Part shown: in pieces, positions 60,922-64,000 of the stretch | Position numbering within the stretch: position 1 is the first letter of the stretch | How the letters are laid out: each line of letters begins with the position of its first letter | Assembly (NCBI GenBank): GCA_028281105.1 | Contig: JANQKQ010000025.1 | Coordinates: 1-64,000 of the forward strand | DNA: 64,000 nt | Direction of reading: 5' to 3' | DNA from: Rhizobiaceae bacterium | GTDB lineage: Bacteria > Pseudomonadota > Alphaproteobacteria > Rhizobiales > Rhizobiaceae | Translations under genes and position numbers: made by a program | Notes under the pieces: model-generated | Told to the model about the DNA's origin: nothing | What the model saw: only the letters and a program-made list of their open reading frames with translations | Database searches by the model: none

Positions 60922-62058
60922 TCAGTCGAGAGTGCGGCGGAAGCGCAGCAGGGCGACGGCGGCAAAGAAGGCGACGAACAGGCCCAGGATCATCATCTCG
61001 CCATGGACGGCTGGATAGTCCGCGCCCTTTAACATCACCGCGCGGATGACGCGCAGGAAGTGGGTGAGCGGAAACAGCTCGCCCAGCACCTGCGCCCAGC
61101 CGGGCATGCCGCGAAACGGGAACATGAAGCCTGAAAGCAGCAGCGACGGCAGAAAGTAAAAGAAAGTCAGCTGCATCGCCTGCATCTGCGTGCGCGCCAC
61201 CGTCGAGATCGCGTAGCCCAGCAACACCAGGGACAGCACGAAGATCAGCACGCCGGTGAGCAGCAGCCAGATGGAACCGACGAACGGCACCGAGAACAAC
61301 AGTTTGGCGGCGCCCAGCACCACGGCGACCTGGACCGCGCCGACGGCAAGATAGGGCAACACCTTGCCCAGCATGATCTCAACCGGGCTTGCCGGCATCG
61401 CCAGCAGGTTCTCCATGGTGCCGCGCTCGCTCTCGCGGGTCAGCGCCATCGAGGTCATCATCACCATCGTCATCTGCAGGATGACGCCGAGCAGGCCGGG
61501 CACGATGTTGTATTGGGTGATGCCTTCGGGATTGTAGCGGCGATGCACGATCACCTCCAGCGCATTGGCCGCCTGGCGGGCGGCCTGTGCCTCGCTCGAC
61601 TGCTCGCGCTGCAGTGCCTGGCTGGCGACGGTTCCCAGCGTCGAAATAGCGCCCGAAGCGACCGCGGGATCGGTGGCGTCGGCTTCGATCAGGATTTGCG
61701 GCCGGTCGCCGCGCTCCACCCGTCGCGCAAAGTCGGACGGGATGGTGACCACGAACGCGACGGCGCCGTTCTCGATCAGCGCCTCGCCCTGGGCCTTGCT
61801 GGCGACCACATAGTCGAACCGATAGTAGCCGGTCAGCTCCAGCGCGGACACCATGGCCCTGGTGTAGTGATCGTGGCTGGTGGTCACCAGGGCCGCCGGC
61901 AGGTCCTTGGGGTCGTTGTTGATGGCGAACCCGAACAGCACGAGCTGAAGCAGCGGAACGCCGAACATCATTCCAAACGTGATGCGGTCGCGCCGCATCT
62001 GGATTGCTTCCTTGGCGAGCAACGCGGCGAGCCGGCCGAAGGAGAAGATCGCGCTCAT
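60922..62058 (-). CDS. ABC-2 type export permease (YhhJ/YbhR-like)
   Basis: A 378-residue inner-membrane protein: one helix at about 25-48, a large periplasmic loop (about 50-180) with many charged residues, then five helices (about 185-370). TRESERGTMENLLAMPASPVEIMLGK is the conserved cytoplasmic block of this subgroup, and FFYFLPSLLLSGFMFPFRGMP is the family re-entrant segment. It is coupled to the ATPase gene by a 4-bp overlap and is last of three genes in a drug- or lipid-exporting unit similar in order to ybhG-F-S-R, with one permease instead of two. Confidence 0.92.
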   Translation of the reverse strand: MSAIFSFGRLAALLAKEAIQMRRDRITFGMMFGVPLLQLVLFGFAINNDPKDLPAALVTTSHDHYTRAMVSALELTGYYRFDYVVASKAQGEALIENGAVAFVVTIPSDFARRVERGDRPQILIEADATDPAVASGAISTLGTVASQALQREQSSEAQAARQAANALEVIVHRRYNPEGITQYNIVPGLLGVILQMTMVMMTSMALTRESERGTMENLLAMPASPVEIMLGKVLPYLAVGAVQVAVVLGAAKLLFSVPFVGSIWLLLTGVLIFVLSLVLLGYAISTVARTQMQAMQLTFFYFLPSLLLSGFMFPFRGMPGWAQVLGELFPLTHFLRVIRAVMLKGADYPAVHGEMMILGLFVAFFAAVALLRFRRTLD

Positions 62059-62987
62059 GCCATGTTGTCCTGCGCCATATTATCCTGCGCTTGCCCCATG
62101 AAGTGGATGAACACGTCTTCCAGACTGGTCTCGCCGCGGCGGGCGGCAACGCCGGTTTCCGTGGCGACCCGGTCGATCGACGCGGCAAGCTGCTCGCCGT
62201 CTTCACCGACCACGTGCAGCGACATGCCGAACGGCGCCACCTGGTCGACGCCCGGTTCGCCGGCGAGCGCCTCGGCAGCCCGGGCGACATTGTCACCCTC
62301 CAGCACGAAGGTGGTCAGCGCGGCGTTGTCGACCACTTCTTCGACCGTGCCGCTCGCCACCAGCTTGCCGTAGGAGATGTAGTGGATGCGATGGCAGCGC
62401 TCGGCCTCGTCCATGTAGTGGGTGGAGACGAGCACGGTCAGTCCGTTCGCGGCGAGCGTGTGAATCTCGTCCCAGAATTCGCGCCTGGCCTTCGGGTCGA
62501 CCCCGGCAGTGGGCTCATCGAGCAGCAGCAGCTTCGGCTTGTGCATGATGCAGGCGGCGAGCGCCAGGCGCTGTTTCCAGCCGCCCGAAAGCATGCCGGC
62601 CAGCTGGTGACGCCTGGTGGTCAGGCCCAGGTCCTCCAGCGTGTCGCGCACATGCTGGCGCATCGGCCGCAACCCGTACAGCCGGGCGACGAACACCAGG
62701 TTCTCCTCGATCGACAGGTCCTCGTAGAAGGAGAAGCGCTGGGTCATGTAGCCGACCTGCCGCTTGATCTTCAGCGCGTCCTTTCGGATGTCATAGCCGA
62801 GCACATGGCCTTCGCCCTCCTCCGGCGTCAGCAGCCCGCACATGACGCGAATGGTGGTCGTCTTGCCGGAGCCGTTGGGGCCGAGAAAGCCGGATATCTC
62901 GCCGCGCGGCACGGTCATCGAAACGCGATCGACGACCGTCTTGTCGCCGAAGCGCTTGACCAGTCCGTGCACGTCGATGACGTTCAT
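62055..62987 (-). CDS. ABC export ATP-binding protein (YbhF-like, single domain)
   Basis: A 310-residue nucleotide-binding protein. Walker A GPNGSGKTTT, signature LSGGWKQRLALAA, Walker B LLLLDEPTAGVDP and H-loop VSTHYMDEAERC are intact. The C-terminus ends in a short tandem repeat (QDNMA twice), from a 15-bp duplication next to the stop. ATG 62987 overlaps the HlyD-like gene stop as ATGA; in-frame sequence further upstream covers that gene. It pairs with the permease encoded downstream. Confidence 0.93.
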   Translation of the reverse strand: MNVIDVHGLVKRFGDKTVVDRVSMTVPRGEISGFLGPNGSGKTTTIRVMCGLLTPEEGEGHVLGYDIRKDALKIKRQVGYMTQRFSFYEDLSIEENLVFVARLYGLRPMRQHVRDTLEDLGLTTRRHQLAGMLSGGWKQRLALAACIMHKPKLLLLDEPTAGVDPKARREFWDEIHTLAANGLTVLVSTHYMDEAERCHRIHYISYGKLVASGTVEEVVDNAALTTFVLEGDNVARAAEALAGEPGVDQVAPFGMSLHVVGEDGEQLAASIDRVATETGVAARRGETSLEDVFIHFMGQAQDNMAQDNMA

Positions 62988-63940
62988 CGTTGCAGCCCGC
63001 CCAGGTGCACATCGACGATCTGGCCTGGCTTGAGCGCGCGCGCCTCGCCCTGGGGGCGGGCTTCGACCAGATAGACGAGTTTCTGCCGGTTTTCGAGCGA
63101 GTAGATCACCGGCGGGGTGAATTCGGGCTCGTCGGCGACATAGATCACCTGCGCCCGCATGCCTTGGCCGCAACCGTCGCAGCGCACATCGAGCTCGGAG
63201 CCCGGCGCGACATCGGCCACCGCTTCTTCGGGAACGTAGAGCCGCAGTTTCACCGCCCCGTCCGGCAACACCGAAAGCACGGGCGCGGCCGGGCCGGCCA
63301 CCTCGCCGGGGTTGCGGATGATGTCGAAGACGGTGGCTTGCGAAGTGTGCGACAGTTCGCGCTCGGAAAGACGCCACTTGGCACGCTCGACCGCGGCGCG
63401 GGCCTGGTCGACCGTGGCCGTGGCGGCCTCGATTTCATCGTGGCGCGCCGGCAGTCTGGCCGCCGCCAGGCTGGCCTCCAGCTCCACCACCCGTGCGCGC
63501 GCCATCTCCAGTTTGGTCGACGCGTCGTCGAGATTGGCCCTGGTGGAGATCCCGCGTTCAAGCAGCCGTTCCTGGCGTTGCTCGACGCGCGCAGCCTCGG
63601 TGGCCTGGGCTTTCGCCGAGGCCAGCGAGGCCTCGATCATCGCGATCTCCTCGGGCCGTTTGCCTAGCCTCAGATTGGCCAGCTGGCTTGCGGCCTTGGC
63701 GAGCGCCGCCTCGGCTTCGGCCACCTGGATCTCAGCATCGCGCCTCTCGAGCATCGCCAGCCGCTGACCGGGTTCCACACGGTCGCCGCGCTTGACGTCC
63801 ACATGGATGACCCGGGTCGTCTCGATCGGGGCGACGAGCACGTATTCGCCTTCCACATAGCCGACCGCCAGCGGCGGTGGCGGCGCGCAACCGGAGAAGA
63901 GCCAGGCGGCGAGCGGAAGCGCACAAAGAAATTCAATCAT
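62984..63940 (-). CDS. HlyD-like membrane fusion lipoprotein of the ABC exporter
   Basis: A 318-residue periplasmic adaptor. A signal with lipobox-like LFSGC (Cys18) suggests lipidation. The biotinyl-lipoyl half (VGYVEGEYVLVAPIETTRV), a long alpha-hairpin rich in Ala and Glu (about 75-200), and a beta-barrel half with KLRLYVPEEAVADV follow. ATG 63940 overlaps the preceding gene by 8 bp. A TTG at 63967 would add a basic n-region (PRPRK) that suits a signal peptide better, so the true start is open. It would link the permease to an outer-membrane channel. Confidence 0.88.
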   Translation of the reverse strand: MIEFLCALPLAAWLFSGCAPPPPLAVGYVEGEYVLVAPIETTRVIHVDVKRGDRVEPGQRLAMLERRDAEIQVAEAEAALAKAASQLANLRLGKRPEEIAMIEASLASAKAQATEAARVEQRQERLLERGISTRANLDDASTKLEMARARVVELEASLAAARLPARHDEIEAATATVDQARAAVERAKWRLSERELSHTSQATVFDIIRNPGEVAGPAAPVLSVLPDGAVKLRLYVPEEAVADVAPGSELDVRCDGCGQGMRAQVIYVADEPEFTPPVIYSLENRQKLVYLVEARPQGEARALKPGQIVDVHLGGLQR

Positions 63941-64000
63941 CGCGGTCGCCTTTCGAGGTCGCGGCAAGTTTCTTGAGATTGCCGATGATGGTGGCGGCGA
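63933..64000 (-). CDS. C-terminal end of an upstream gene, product not identifiable (possibly a TetR-type regulator)
   Basis: Only the last 21 codons and the stop are in the window; the translation ends AATIIGNLKKLAATSKGDRDD. The frame is in step with an overlap of 8 bp to the HlyD-like start, so it is probably the first gene of the exporter operon. In enterobacteria the ybhG-F-S-R operon is preceded by a TetR-family regulator (CecR), which makes that a reasonable guess, but the visible residues do not prove it. Confidence 0.5.
   Translation of the reverse strand, partial: AATIIGNLKKLAATSKGDRDD

Overview
GC-rich chromosomal DNA from an alphaproteobacterium, most likely a member of the Hyphomicrobiales (Rhizobiales). 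The strongest pointer is the run murA - DUF2948 - hisD - UPF0262 - low-molecular-weight phosphatase - infA - maf (8.2-13.3 kb), a gene order I associate with that group. No insertion sequence, prophage, rRNA or CRISPR array was seen. One tRNA gene, tRNA-Thr(GGU), is present.

Layout. 0-1.3 kb: 5' end of putA (proline breakdown) divergent from proC (proline synthesis). 1.3-7.2 kb, minus strand: an apparent catabolic operon of a TAXI-type TRAP transporter, a class III aminotransferase and a beta-keto acid cleavage enzyme (BKACE); the order suggests uptake, transamination and thiolysis of an amino acid. 7.2-7.9 kb: a non-coding stretch with phased short repeats, small perfect palindromes and tRNA-Thr. 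7.9-13.3 kb, plus strand: the conserved housekeeping cluster. 13.4-16.3 kb: an ABC-2 exporter and an MFS exporter. 16.3-21.4 kb, minus strand: an S41-type hydrolase, a GFA protein and a three-part molybdenum hydroxylase (dihaem cytochrome, MoCo subunit, 2Fe-2S subunit) with a divergent AraC-type regulator. 22.6-25.5 kb: a methyltransferase and a GntR-controlled ABC exporter with a clear operator. 25.6-26.8 kb: a Gfo/Idh/MocA dehydrogenase behind an 18-bp LacI-type palindrome.

26.8-60.8 kb is a large surface-polysaccharide locus. Reading along the minus strand from 60.8 to 29.9 kb: a winged-helix regulator and a NusG/RfaH-like factor (a translationally coupled pair), a leader with a palindrome and hairpin, and then about 25 closely packed genes. 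These encode nucleotide-sugar enzymes (UDP-GlcA 4-epimerase, two NDP-sugar dehydrogenases, Gmd, GDP-fucose synthase, other SDRs), a C-methyltransferase, a Gfo/Idh dehydrogenase, a nonulosonic (sialic-like) acid module NeuB-NeuC-CBS-NeuA, a Wzx flippase, six or seven glycosyltransferases, two AsnB-type amidotransferases and two further methyltransferases. A Wzy/WaaL-like polymerase or ligase and ManC complete the locus. The predicted product is a flippase-dependent heteropolysaccharide containing fucose or a related deoxysugar, uronic acids (possibly amidated) and a nonulosonic acid. No priming phosphoglycosyl transferase, Wzz/Wzc or outer-membrane export gene lies in the window.

The most interesting signal is regulatory: the same palindrome (CGTTCAA-AAA-TTGAACG) occurs just upstream of the regulator/NusG-like pair and again in the leader of the polysaccharide genes. 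This suggests one regulator controls both its own cassette and the 30-kb operon, with antitermination layered on top. The window ends (60.9-64 kb) in a tripartite ABC export operon (permease, ATPase, HlyD-like lipoprotein) preceded by the 3' end of another gene.
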